Source: Kitasatospora terrestris (GTDB lineage: Bacteria; Actinomycetota; Actinomycetes; Streptomycetales; Streptomycetaceae). From it: a stretch of 64,000 nt of DNA. The DNA is taken from the NCBI RefSeq assembly GCF_039542905.1, contig NZ_BAABIS010000001.1:1550001-1614000 (forward strand), written 5' to 3'. A model generated the notes under the pieces. That model had not been told where the DNA came from, did no database searches, and saw only the letters and a list, made by a program, of their open reading frames with translations. Position 1 is the first letter of the stretch. Each line of letters starts with the position of its first letter. A program made the translations under genes and the position numbers. This document shows positions 17,128 to 26,769 of this stretch, in pieces.

Positions 17128-17646
17128 ATGACAGAGCCGCCGGTCCCGCCACTCACCGTCGTCCGCCCCGGTGAGGGCCGTGAGGGCGACCTCGGCCCGA
17201 TCGGGGTCGCCTTCAAACTCTGGGGCGCGGACACCAACGGCGCCGTCTCCGTCGTCGAACACCCCTTCCCGGTCGGAGCGCTGGTGCCGCCGCACCTGCA
17301 CACCAGGGAGGACGAATACTCGATCGTCACCGAGGGCGAGATCGGCTTCCGGTCCGGCGACCGCGAAGTTGTCCTGGGTGCCGGCGGCTACATCACCAAG
17401 CCTCGCGGGGAACTGCACACGATGTGGAACGCCGGTCCCGTCCCGGCCCGGATGATCGAGGTCATCAGTCCGGCCGGCTTCGAGCACTGCTTCCGCGAAA
17501 TGGCCGAGATGCTTGCCGACGGGCCTCCGCCGACCGAGGACGCGATACCCGCGCTCGCCGCCAAGTACGGGCTCCAGTTCGGGCAACCCGACTGGCTGCC
17601 CGACGTCATCGCGCGGTACGGCCTGACCCCGCCGTTCAGCGCCTGA
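17128..17646 (+). CDS. Cupin-domain protein
   Basis: A 172-aa single-domain cupin. The metal-binding motif 1 is visible as PPHLHTREDEYSIVTEGE (His, His, Glu) and motif 2 as KPRGELHTMWNAG, so it could bind a metal and act as a dioxygenase or isomerase of the quercetin-dioxygenase-like group. The start has an excellent site (GGAGGAG, 8 nt before ATG). It is divergent from the TetR gene and ends only 13 bp before the transposase remnant, inside the IS inverted repeats. The substrate is unknown. Confidence 0.85.
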   Translation: MTEPPVPPLTVVRPGEGREGDLGPIGVAFKLWGADTNGAVSVVEHPFPVGALVPPHLHTREDEYSIVTEGEIGFRSGDREVVLGAGGYITKPRGELHTMWNAGPVPARMIEVISPAGFEHCFREMAEMLADGPPPTEDAIPALAAKYGLQFGQPDWLPDVIARYGLTPPFSA

Positions 17647-17659
17647 GTGAGACGGGAAC

Positions 17660-18564
17660 GTGTCTCAGCAGCGGGCCACCCGCGCGTTTCACCCGCGTCA
17701 GGTCCCGCTGCTGCCGCCGTCGCTGGACGACTGGCTGCCCGGGGGCCACCCCGCCCGGTTCGCCGCTGACCTGGTCGACGAGGTGCTCGACCTCTCCCAG
17801 GTCCTGGCCGACTGCACCGACCCCCACTCGCGGATCATGAAGAACAGCGACGGCGCCTACACCCAGGCCTACAGCGCCCAAGCCGTCGGCGACGAGGCCA
17901 ACCAGGTCATCACCGCCGCCGACGTGACGACCAACGCCTCCGACGCGCTGAACTACACCACGATGCTCGACCAGTCCCACGCGAACACCAGAAGCCACCC
18001 GAAACAGGCCCTGGTCGACGCCGGCTACTGCTCCGAGACCAACCTCGAAGCCGCGCGGGACCGCCGACTCGCCTTCGGCGCAGACACGTTCATGGCCACC
18101 GGTCGACTCGCCCACGCCGAACAGGTCCCACCCGCACCACGCGGACGCATCCCAAAGACGCGACTTTGAAGGAGCGCATGGCCCACAAACTGCGAACCAG
18201 GCCCGGCCGGAAGGCCTACAGCCGCCGCAAGGCCATCGTCGAACCCGTCTTCGGACAGATCATGACCTGCCAGAACGGCCGCAAGCTCCTCCTGCGCGGC
18301 GAAGACGGCGCCCGCGGCGAGTGGCGCCTGCTCGCCGCCTGCCACAACCTCCGCAAGATCCTCCGCCAAGCCGGAACCACAGGGGGCGACGCCCCGGCCG
18401 GCCGACCCGGCCGAGCTCCCCGGCCACGTCACGATCCCCGCCCGCCGGACACCCGGTCGGCAGACCCCTGCCAGAGCCCCGCACAGGCCCGGCCGGGGCA
18501 GCCGCAGCCGATCCGCCGGTCACGGGAGCGGGGCCGCTTGCTCGTTACTGACCCACGCTCCTAA
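17660..18564 (+). pseudogene. IS1182-family transposase, internally deleted and frameshifted
   Basis: The N-terminal end (LLPPSLDDWLPGGHPARF, EVLDLSQVLAD) joins directly at about 17816 to a downstream segment (DPHSRIMK, AYSAQAVGDEANQVITAADV). Roughly the central third of the usual protein, including the first catalytic Asp region, is gone. A second lesion at 18157 lacks one G (AAGAC for AAGGAC), so the tail (KERMAHKLRTRPGRKAYSRR, VEPVFGQIM) is in another frame. The last frame runs through the right inverted repeat and stops on a TAA formed at the junction with the IS5-type element. It cannot be active. Confidence 0.85.
18541..18561 (-). repeat. Right terminal inverted repeat of the IS1182-like element
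   Basis: Reverse complement of 16396-16416. It directly abuts the left end of the IS5-type element at 18562. Confidence 0.85.
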
Positions 18565-19494
18565 GGCGTGTCTGATAATTGATCTTGTGGCAGGTCGAGG
18601 CGAGCTGACGGACGCGGCATGGGAGCGAATAGAGCCCTTGTTGCCGCAGGTGGACGGGCGTGGCCGTCCATGGCGCGATCACCGGCAGGTGGTCAACGGC
18701 GTGCTGTGGCGGCTCCGGACCGGAGCACCCTGGCGCGACCTCCCGGATCGGTACGGCCCATGGCAAACCGTCTACGAGAGGTTCGCCCGCTGGGAGGCGG
18801 ACGGCACCTGGGCGAAACTCCTGGAACACGTCCAGGTCCACGACGACGCGGTGGGCCGGGTCGAATGGACCGTCGCCGTCGACTCCACGGTCAACCGCGC
18901 CCACCAGCACGCCGCCGGCGCCCGCAAAAAGGGGATGCAGACGGGGACGAACTGGAAGATCCGGGCCGCTCGCAGACGCGCCAGGCCCTCGGCCGGTCCC
19001 GAGGCGGGCTGACCACCAAGGTCCACCTCGCCGTCGACGGCCGGGGCCTGCCGCTGTCGATCGTGCTCACCCCGGGCAACGTCAACGACGCCACCGCGTT
19101 CGCCGACGTCCTCGACGGGATCCGCATCCCGCGGGCAGCCACGGGCCGTCCGCGCACGACACCGCAGCGCGTGCTGGGAGACAAGGCCTACTCCAGCAGG
19201 GCCATTCGCCACCTGCTGCGACGCCGGGGCATCGCCGCCACGATCCCCGAGCGCCGCGACCAGGCGGCCAACCGCCGACGCCGAGGGCGCCTCGGCGGCC
19301 GACCACCCGCCTTCGACAAGGAGATCTACCGCGACCGCAACGTGGTCGAACGATGCTTCGCCCGCCTCAAGCAGTTCCGCGCGATCGCGACCAGGTACGA
19401 CAAACTCGCCGACCGCTACCGAGCCGGAGTCGTCCTGGCCTCCCTGATCCTCTGGCTCCGCGAACCAGCCAGATGATCATTTGTCAGACACGCC

Positions 19495-19497
<3 letters not shown>
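18562..19497 (+). mobile_element. IS5-type insertion sequence, complete
   Basis: Ends 18562-18584 and 19475-19497 are inverted repeats matching at 21 of 23 positions (outermost TAAGGCGTGTCTGA). One transposase in two overlapping frames fills the inside. The 936-bp length and the ends fit the IS427-like branch of IS5. The left end touches the IS1182-like right repeat; the right end supplies the stop codon of the SDR gene. A direct target duplication is not clear (TAA on the left, TTA on the right). Confidence 0.85.
18587..19476 (+). CDS. IS5-family transposase in two frames (probable -1 frameshift)
   Basis: Frame A (GTG 18587 to TGA 19012) gives the N-terminal domain (LTDAAWERIEPLLP, WRLRTGAPWRDLPDRYGPW) and the first catalytic Asp (VAVDSTVNRAHQHA). 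The second part (LGRSRGGLTTKVHLAVDG, LGDKAYSS with the second Asp, NVVERCFARLKQFRAIATRY with the Glu) is in the -1 frame, ending at 19476. A run of five A and four G at 18926-18934, read AAA AAG GGG, is a natural slippery site where a -1 shift joins the two. All three DDE residues are present in the joined protein, so the element may be active. Confidence 0.82.
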
Positions 19498-20832
<1,335 letters not shown>

Positions 20833-20873
20833 TCAACCGGATTCCGGCGGCCGCGCGAAGGAGGAGATGAGCG

Positions 20874-21410
20874 GTGGAACTGGCCGTTCGGGTCGGCGCC
20901 CGACTGCGGGAACTGCGCGCGGCGCGCGGGATGTCGCTCTCCGAACTGGCCCGCCGTGCCGAGGTCGGCAAGGGCACGCTCTCCGAGTTGGAGGCCGGCC
21001 GGCGCAACCCCACGCTGGAGACGCTCTACGCCCTCACGACGGCTCTGGGGGTGCCGCTCAGCACGGCACTGCACGGCCCGGCCCTGCAGGCCGCGGTCGC
21101 CGGACCCGCAGTCTCCGGCCGCACGGTGGACGCGGTGCTGCTGGAGCGCTTCGAGGACGCGGACGCGGTGACGGAGACCTACCGGGTACGGATCCGGGCC
21201 GGCGCGGCGCAGGAGTCCGCCGCGCACACGGCCGGGACGACCGAGCGGATCATCGTGCTGGCGGGCACCGCACGGGTCGGCCCGGTGGCCGCCCCCGAGC
21301 TGATCGGTCCCGGCGAGCACGGCAGTTGGGCGGCGGACGTGCCGCACCTCTACGAGGCACCGTCGGGTGACGTGGAGGCGCTGCTCGTGGTGCGCCACCC
21401 GGCGGCGTAG
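20874..21410 (+). CDS. XRE family regulator with C-terminal cupin-like domain
   Basis: A 178-aa protein. The N-terminal lambda-repressor-like helix-turn-helix is clear (LRELRAARGMSLSELARRAE, then GKGTLSELEAGRRNPTLETL). The C-terminal half (ETYRVRIRAG to the end) has the beta-rich pattern of a small cupin sensor domain, without obvious metal ligands. GTG 20874 is preceded by GGAGGA. It is divergent from the YbaK-SDR operon, which it probably controls. Confidence 0.9.
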   Translation: MELAVRVGARLRELRAARGMSLSELARRAEVGKGTLSELEAGRRNPTLETLYALTTALGVPLSTALHGPALQAAVAGPAVSGRTVDAVLLERFEDADAVTETYRVRIRAGAAQESAAHTAGTTERIIVLAGTARVGPVAAPELIGPGEHGSWAADVPHLYEAPSGDVEALLVVRHPAA

Positions 21411-21433
21411 AACAGGCCACTCCGAGCACGGCG

Positions 21434-21465
21434 GAACCCCGGGCCGAGGGAGTGGCCCGGGGTTC
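21434..21465. terminator. Bidirectional stem-loop between convergent genes
   Basis: A 12-bp perfect stem (21434-21445 with 21454-21465) and an 8-nt loop, between the XRE stop and the MFS stop. It is followed by a 22-bp unit repeated twice at 21461 and 21483 and a shorter third copy. Confidence 0.75.
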
Positions 21466-21543
21466 GTAGGCGGCGTGCGCGAGGTTCGTACGCGGCGTGC
21501 GCAGGGTTCGCGTGCGCGGACTTCGTACGGGGGGTAGGCGCGG

Positions 21544-22962
21544 TCAAGCGCTGCGGGGCAGCAGGCGCAGGAGCGCGGCGAGGAGCAGTTCGAGCGCCGC
21601 GAGCGCCGCGAGGCTGTGGGTGAAGGCGGCGGCAGGGGTGTCGGCGGCGTAGTGGACGAGGCCGATCAGGGCGACGCCGAGCGCGCCGGCGACCTGCTGG
21701 ACCGTCGCGAGCACGCCGGCCGCCGAGCCCGCGAGCCGGGGTGCGACGCCGGCCAGGACGACCGAGGTCAGCGGGGCGATCACCAGGCCCATGCCGAGGC
21801 CGTCCACGAACAGGCCCGGCGCGAGCCACCACACGGAGCCGGTCGGCCCCCCGGCCTCGACGGCGAGGACCAGGAGCCCGAGACCGGCGGCCATCAGCAG
21901 CGCGCCGAGGGTGACGGCCCGGTGGCCGAGACGGGCGAAGACACGGTCGGCGGTGGTGGAGGTCAGCAGGTAGCCAAGCCCGATCGCGGTGAACACCAGC
22001 CCGGCGCCGAGGGCGTCCAGGCCGCGCCCGAGCTGGAGGTGCAGGGCGAGGACCAGGAAGAAGGAGGCCTGCCCGAGCCAGAAGACGAGCTGCGCGGCCA
22101 TGCCGACGGCGAAGGTCCGGCCGCGGAAGAGTCGGGTGTCGACCAGCGGGGAGCCGGTGGCTCCGGACCGGTGCTGGTGGACGACGAAGCCGGCCAGCAG
22201 GGCGGCGGAGGCGATCAGGAGCAGGAAGGTCCACAGCGGCCAGCCCTGCTCGCGACCCTGGATCAGCGGGAGGACCAGGCCGGTCAGACCGATGGTGGAG
22301 AGCAGCACGCCGACCGGGTCGAGGCCGGGCGGCTGCGGAGCGCGGGACTCCGGGAGGCAGCGGCGGACCGCCGCGAGGGCGGCGAGCCCGATCGGCAGGT
22401 TGATCAGGAAGCAGCTGCGCCAGTCCAGGCCGAACAGGTCGGCGCGGATCAGGACACCGCCGATGAGCTGCCCGAACACCGCACCGACTCCCATGGTCAG
22501 CCCGTACATAGCGAACGCCCGGGCCTGGGCCGCGCCGGAGTACGCGGTCCGCAGGATGGTCAGGACCTGCGGGCCCATCAGTGCCGCCGCCAGGCCCTGG
22601 AGCACCCGGGCGCCGACCAGCGCGGCCGCGGTCGGGGCGAGGCCGCAGCCCGCCGAGGCGAAGGTGAACAGGGCGAGGCCGAGCTCGAACGTCCGGCGCC
22701 GCCCGTAGCGGTCCCCGAGCCGGGCGGCGGTGACCAGCCCGACCGCCAGCGCGAGGGCGAACCCGGCGATCACCCACTGGACGGCGGCGGGCCCGGCTCC
22801 GAGGTCCGCCTGGAGCGACGGCAGCGCCACGTTGACGACGAAGACGTCGAGGGAGGTCATGAAGGTGGCGGCCAGGACCACGGGCAGCAGGCCCCTGGGC
22901 GCCTCGTGGGCCGGCCCGTCGGCGGCGGCCGAGGTGGGGCGGCTCTGCAGGTCGGTGCTCAA
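21544..22962 (-). CDS. MFS drug exporter, DHA2-like 14-helix type
   Basis: A 472-aa transporter with about 14 hydrophobic segments. The first helix ends with the family motif SLDVFVVNVALPSLQADLG, the loop motif RLGDRYGRRRTFE follows helix 2, and motif C lies in the region GLTMGVGAVFGQLIGGVLI. Such proteins exchange protons for drugs or secondary metabolites. I chose TTG 22962 because GAGGAG stands 9 nt before it. It lies downstream of the SnoaL-like gene with a stem-loop between them, and the LAL regulator at 23598 is divergent from that pair. Confidence 0.92.
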   Translation of the reverse strand: MSTDLQSRPTSAAADGPAHEAPRGLLPVVLAATFMTSLDVFVVNVALPSLQADLGAGPAAVQWVIAGFALALAVGLVTAARLGDRYGRRRTFELGLALFTFASAGCGLAPTAAALVGARVLQGLAAALMGPQVLTILRTAYSGAAQARAFAMYGLTMGVGAVFGQLIGGVLIRADLFGLDWRSCFLINLPIGLAALAAVRRCLPESRAPQPPGLDPVGVLLSTIGLTGLVLPLIQGREQGWPLWTFLLLIASAALLAGFVVHQHRSGATGSPLVDTRLFRGRTFAVGMAAQLVFWLGQASFFLVLALHLQLGRGLDALGAGLVFTAIGLGYLLTSTTADRVFARLGHRAVTLGALLMAAGLGLLVLAVEAGGPTGSVWWLAPGLFVDGLGMGLVIAPLTSVVLAGVAPRLAGSAAGVLATVQQVAGALGVALIGLVHYAADTPAAAFTHSLAALAALELLLAALLRLLPRSA

Positions 22963-23021
22963 CGTCTGTGTCTCCTCGGGCGGATCGGCCGCCGGCGGCG
23001 GCGACGGGGTTCGGCAAGGGA

Positions 23022-23050
23022 GGGGCGGGCCCTTCACGCGGGCCCGCCCC
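23022..23050 (-). terminator. Stem-loop between the SnoaL-like and MFS genes
   Basis: An 11-bp perfect stem, GGGGCGGGCCC with its complement at 23040-23050, and a 7-nt loop. It stands just after the SnoaL-like stop on the minus strand, so MFS expression may depend on read-through or its own promoter. Confidence 0.65.
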
Positions 23051-23064
23051 GGACGGCGGGCGGC

Positions 23065-23442
23065 TCAGGCGCCCGGAACGAGGTCGAGGAAGCCGTGGAC
23101 CGAGGCGATCCGGCCGTCCTCGTCGGCGACCAGCACGTCGAACCCGATCACCAGCGGCTCGGCGCCGGCCGGGCCGAGGTTCCAGGTGAAGCGGGCGATG
23201 TCGTGGTGCGCGTCGACCGGCCCGAGGGTGAACTCCAGCCCGGGGAACTGGCCCTGGGCAGCGCCGAGCAGCGCGTCGATCGCCTCGCGGCCGACCACCG
23301 CGGCCAGCGGGTCGGTGTACCGGCCGTCCTCCGCCCACAGCTCGTCGACCAGCTTGCGGCGGGCGGTGGGGTCGGTCTCGTTCCAGGTGGCGATGTAGCG
23401 CTCGGCGAGCTGGCGGAGGTCGGTCGACTGGATCGCGTTCAT
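23065..23442 (-). CDS. SnoaL/NTF2-like polyketide-cyclase-fold protein
   Basis: A 125-aa protein of the NTF2-like alpha+beta barrel type. It begins with a helix (LRQLAERYIATWNETD), has the segment LVDELWAEDGRYTDPLAAVVG, and ends with HGFLDLVPGA. Proteins of this size serve as isomerases, cyclases or ligand-binding folds; the active residues cannot be set from sequence alone. The start ATG 23442 has GGGAG 7 nt before it. It heads the likely transcription unit with the MFS gene. Confidence 0.85.
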   Translation of the reverse strand: MNAIQSTDLRQLAERYIATWNETDPTARRKLVDELWAEDGRYTDPLAAVVGREAIDALLGAAQGQFPGLEFTLGPVDAHHDIARFTWNLGPAGAEPLVIGFDVLVADEDGRIASVHGFLDLVPGA

Positions 23443-23517
23443 GGTGTTCTCCCTTGTCCTGCTGGGCAGTTCCGCGGGTCGTTCCCGCTGCTCACCAAGG
23501 TAGGGACGGGCGCCGGC

Positions 23518-23530
23518 GACCGAATCGGTC
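23518..23530. promoter_or_regulatory. Palindrome in the LAL/SnoaL divergent gap
   Basis: GACCGA A TCGGTC, a perfect 6+6 dyad around one base. A smaller GTACGTAC stands about 20 bp further on. The position 68 bp before the LAL start and 76 bp before the SnoaL start fits an operator for this divergent pair. Confidence 0.45.
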
Positions 23531-23597
23531 ACGCATAGGTAGGGGTGTACGTACGCACCCCGCGGCCCACGGCGGGCCCGGCGGGTAGGGTCGGAGG

Positions 23598-26500
23598 ATG
23601 CTGTACGGGAGGGAACGGGAGCAGGCCGCCGTGGACGGGCTGCTCGACGGGGCGAGGGGCGGCCGCAGCGGGGTCCTGGTGCTGCGCGGGGAGCCGGGCA
23701 TCGGCAAGTCGGCGCTGCTCGACGCCGCGGTCGCGGCGGCGGGAGAGTCGTTCCGGGTGATCCGGGCGGCCGGCATCGAGTACGAGGCGGAACTGCCCTT
23801 CGCCGGGCTCAGCCTGCTGTTCGGCGCGGAGCTGGACCGGCTGTCCGCCCTGCCCGGTCCCCAACGGCGTTCCCTGGAGCGGGCGTTCGGCCTGACCGAG
23901 GAGCCCGGCGAGACGGCGGCCACCGGGGCGGTCGGCGCGGCCGACCGGCTGCTCACCGGTCTTGCGACGCTCGGGCTGCTCGCCGAACTCGCCTCGGAGC
24001 AGCCCCTGTTGTGCGTCCTGGACGACGTGCAGTGGCTCGACCGGGCATCGCTGGACGCGGTCCTGCTGGCCGCCCGACGGCTCCAGGCGGAGGGCGTGGT
24101 GCTGCTGCTCGCCGTCCGGGACGCCGGACCGGCAGGTGGCGGGCCGCAGCCGCCAGTGGCGGCGGGGCTCCCCGAGCTGCGGCTCGAGGCCCTCGACAAG
24201 GAGGCGGCCGGGCGACTGCTCGACGCCCGCCTGCGCGGCGGGAACACCGCCCCGGGCCTCGTCCGGGCGGACGAAGGCCCGCGCGGCGAACGGCCGGCCG
24301 GAGACGGGCTCGGGGGCACGCGGTCGGCGGACGACGGGCTCGACGCCGAGCGGCAGACCGGGGGCGGACGCGCCGGCACGCGGTCGGCGGACGCCCGGCT
24401 CGACGCCGAGCGGCAGGCCAGGGGCGGACGCGCCGGCATGCAGTCGGCAGGCGAGGACCCGGGCGGTGCACCGCCCGCCGACGAAGGCGCCCTGCGCAAA
24501 AGACTGTTGGCCGAGGCCGCGGGCAATCCACTGGCGCTCTGCGAGCTGCCGCTCGCGGTGGCGGCCGAGAGCGAGTCGCAAGCCCCCGACGGGCTTCCGC
24601 TGACCAGCCGGCTGCTGCTGGCGTTCCACGGCCAGGTCACCGTCCTCCCGCCGGCCTGCCAGACCCTGCTGCTGGTCGCCGCCGCCGAGGAGCAGGGCGA
24701 GTTGGACGTGGTGCTGTCCGCCGCCGCCGCGCTCGGTGCGGACGCCGGGCAGCTGGCGCCGGCCGAGCAGGCGGGACTGGTCACGACCACGGTGGAGGGC
24801 CGGCTGGCCTTCCGGCATCCGCTGCTGCGCGCGGCGATCCTCCAACGTGCCCCGCTCCAGCAACGGTTGGCGGCCCACCGGGCGATCGGCGAGGCACTGG
24901 AGGACGGCGACCGCCGGACCTGGCACCTGGCCCTGGCCGCCACCGGCCCGGACGCCGACCTCGCCGACGCCCTGGAGCGCACCGCGGTCCGGTCGGCGGC
25001 CCGGGGCGGTCCGGGCAGCGCCGCCGCGTACGAGCGGGCCGCCCGCCTGACCCCCGACCGGGACGCCGCGACCCGCCGCCTGGTCCTGGCCGCCGAGGCC
25101 GCCACCGCGGAGGGCCGGTTGGCGCAGGCCGAGGCGCTCGCCGACCGGGCCGCGGCGCGCACCGACCGCACCGACGTGCACGCCCTGCTCGACCACGTCC
25201 GGGCGACCGCGCACTTCTGGCGCGGCTCCTACCCCGCGGCCCACCGGCTGCTGCTGGAGGCCGCCGCCACGGACATCGCGGCCCCGTACGCGGCCCGGAT
25301 GCTGCTGCAGGCGTTCCACGCGGCCTGGTACGTGGGCGAGGAGCCGGTGGTCGCCGTCCTCGACCGACTGGCGGCGCTCCCGCTGGCGGCGGACGACCCG
25401 CTGACCCCGCTCGCCCGGTACCTGCCCGCGGCGGTCCTGCCCGCCTTCGGCCGCCCCGCGCCGCCGGCCCCGGCCGCCCGGGACGCGGCCGCGGCGGCCC
25501 GTCGGGCGGGCGCCGAGACGCCCGCCGACCTGGTCCAACTGTGCGGCGCGACACTGGTGCTGGGCCGCGACGACGAGACACTCGAACTCGCCGGCGAACT
25601 GATCGCCGAAGCCCGTACCGGTGGCGCCGTCGGGGTGCTGCCCACGCTGCAGTTCTTCCTCGCCGAGGCGGAGCTGTTCCACGGCCGCCACCGCGACGCG
25701 CAGGTGACCGCCGGCGAGGCACTGGCGTTCGCCCGGGACACCGGCCAGCACCAGTGGGTCAGCCAGCTCAGCGCACTGCTCGCCTGCCTGGCGGCGCTGG
25801 CCGGTGACGGCCCGGCCTGCGCCGACCTGGTCGCGACCGCACTCGGCAGCACCGCACCGGCGGGCTCCGCCCCGCGGTCGGCGGCGCCGGCGGCGGGCGA
25901 ACCGTGGGCGCAGTGGGCGCTCGGCCTGCTCGACCTCGGACAGGGCCGCGCCGCCGAGGCCCTCGACCGCCTCCATGCCCTGGCCACCGGCCCGTACCGG
26001 CACCACGTCGGGGCGACCCGGGCCGTGCCGGACCTGGTCGAGGCGGCCGTCCGCCTGGGGGCGCCGGAGCGCGCGGGCGAGCCGTACGAGCGGTTCGCGC
26101 GGTGGGCCGCCGCCAGCGGCCAGCCCTGGGCACAGGCGCTGCGGCTGCGCTGCGAGGCGCTGCTCGGGCCGGACGAGTTCGCCGAGGCCGCGTACCTGGC
26201 GGCGCTCGGGCTGCACCAGGGCCGCCGCCCCTTCGAGCAGGCCCGGACGGCGCTGCTGTACGGCGAGTGGCTGCGCCGCGAGCGCCGACGCACCGACGCC
26301 CGGCCGCACTTGCGGGCGGCGCTGGAGGTCTTCGAACGGCTCGGTGTCCGGCCCTGGGCCGACCGGGCGCGGGGCGAGCTCACGGCGACCGGTTCCGCCG
26401 CACCGGCGCCGGTCGAGGAGCGGTCGGCGCTGTCCGTCCTGACGCCGCAGGAACAGCAGATCGTCCGGCTCGCCGCGCAGGGCCTGACCAACCGCGACAT

Positions 26501-26606
26501 CGCGGCCCAGCTGTTCCTGAGCCCCCGGACGGTGGGGCACCACCTCTACAAGGCGTACCCCAAGCTCGGGATCGCCTCGCGGGGCGAACTGGCGGCGCTG
26601 CTCTGA
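23598..26606 (+). CDS. LAL-type (LuxR) ATP-binding transcriptional regulator
   Basis: A 1002-aa large LuxR-type regulator. The N-terminal ATPase has Walker A GEPGIGKSALLDAA (about residues 31-44) and Walker B LLCVLDDVQWLD (about 136-147). The long middle is TPR-like and Ala-rich. The C-terminal DNA-binding domain (from about 947) reads LTPQEQQIVRLAAQGLTNRD and RTVGHHLYKAYPKLG. A hydrophilic insertion of about 50 residues (240-287) is made of 20-residue tandem repeats. LAL regulators often activate adjacent transport or metabolite genes, and here the SnoaL-MFS unit is divergent. The ligand is unknown. Confidence 0.93.
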   Translation: MLYGREREQAAVDGLLDGARGGRSGVLVLRGEPGIGKSALLDAAVAAAGESFRVIRAAGIEYEAELPFAGLSLLFGAELDRLSALPGPQRRSLERAFGLTEEPGETAATGAVGAADRLLTGLATLGLLAELASEQPLLCVLDDVQWLDRASLDAVLLAARRLQAEGVVLLLAVRDAGPAGGGPQPPVAAGLPELRLEALDKEAAGRLLDARLRGGNTAPGLVRADEGPRGERPAGDGLGGTRSADDGLDAERQTGGGRAGTRSADARLDAERQARGGRAGMQSAGEDPGGAPPADEGALRKRLLAEAAGNPLALCELPLAVAAESESQAPDGLPLTSRLLLAFHGQVTVLPPACQTLLLVAAAEEQGELDVVLSAAAALGADAGQLAPAEQAGLVTTTVEGRLAFRHPLLRAAILQRAPLQQRLAAHRAIGEALEDGDRRTWHLALAATGPDADLADALERTAVRSAARGGPGSAAAYERAARLTPDRDAATRRLVLAAEAATAEGRLAQAEALADRAAARTDRTDVHALLDHVRATAHFWRGSYPAAHRLLLEAAATDIAAPYAARMLLQAFHAAWYVGEEPVVAVLDRLAALPLAADDPLTPLARYLPAAVLPAFGRPAPPAPAARDAAAAARRAGAETPADLVQLCGATLVLGRDDETLELAGELIAEARTGGAVGVLPTLQFFLAEAELFHGRHRDAQVTAGEALAFARDTGQHQWVSQLSALLACLAALAGDGPACADLVATALGSTAPAGSAPRSAAPAAGEPWAQWALGLLDLGQGRAAEALDRLHALATGPYRHHVGATRAVPDLVEAAVRLGAPERAGEPYERFARWAAASGQPWAQALRLRCEALLGPDEFAEAAYLAALGLHQGRRPFEQARTALLYGEWLRRERRRTDARPHLRAALEVFERLGVRPWADRARGELTATGSAAPAPVEERSALSVLTPQEQQIVRLAAQGLTNRDIAAQLFLSPRTVGHHLYKAYPKLGIASRGELAALL
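24315..24456 (+). repeat. 60-bp in-frame tandem repeats inside the LAL gene
   Basis: Two near-identical 60-bp units (24315-24374, 24375-24434) and a partial third (to 24456), each coding 20 residues of the form GTRSADxxLDAERQxxGGRA. They sit in a charged linker after the ATPase core. Confidence 0.85.
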
Positions 26607-26644
26607 CCCGCCCACCCGGGCGGTTCACCGGATCGTGTGGCGAG

Positions 26645-26662
26645 CACCGCGACGAAGCGGTG
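26645..26662 (+). terminator. Small stem-loop after the LAL gene
   Basis: CACCGC, GACGAA, GCGGTG: a 6-bp stem 39 bp after the stop codon. It is weak; I see nothing else clear in the 163-bp gap. Confidence 0.35.
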
Positions 26663-26769
26663 CAACAGGGGCTCACGGCCTACGCCGGGGCACCCCTGTC
26701 AGGCTCGTCGTGGAGGACAAGCACCTTGCCCCAGAAGCTGGTTGCAGGCGTGGAACCGGGACGGCCCGC

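Larger units (their letters stand above)
16396..18561. mobile_element. IS1182-like element carrying TetR and cupin genes
   Basis: A 21-bp perfect terminal inverted repeat (16396-16416 and 18541-18561; it includes GCGTGGGTCAGTAACGAG) continues imperfectly for about 25 further bases inward on both sides. Between the ends lie a TetR gene, a cupin gene and a broken IS1182-type transposase. In an ordinary IS1182 element the left end would sit close before the transposase; here it is 1.26 kb away. The element is therefore either a cargo-bearing derivative or the rearranged remains of two copies. No target duplication can be read, since another element abuts the right end. Confidence 0.7.
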
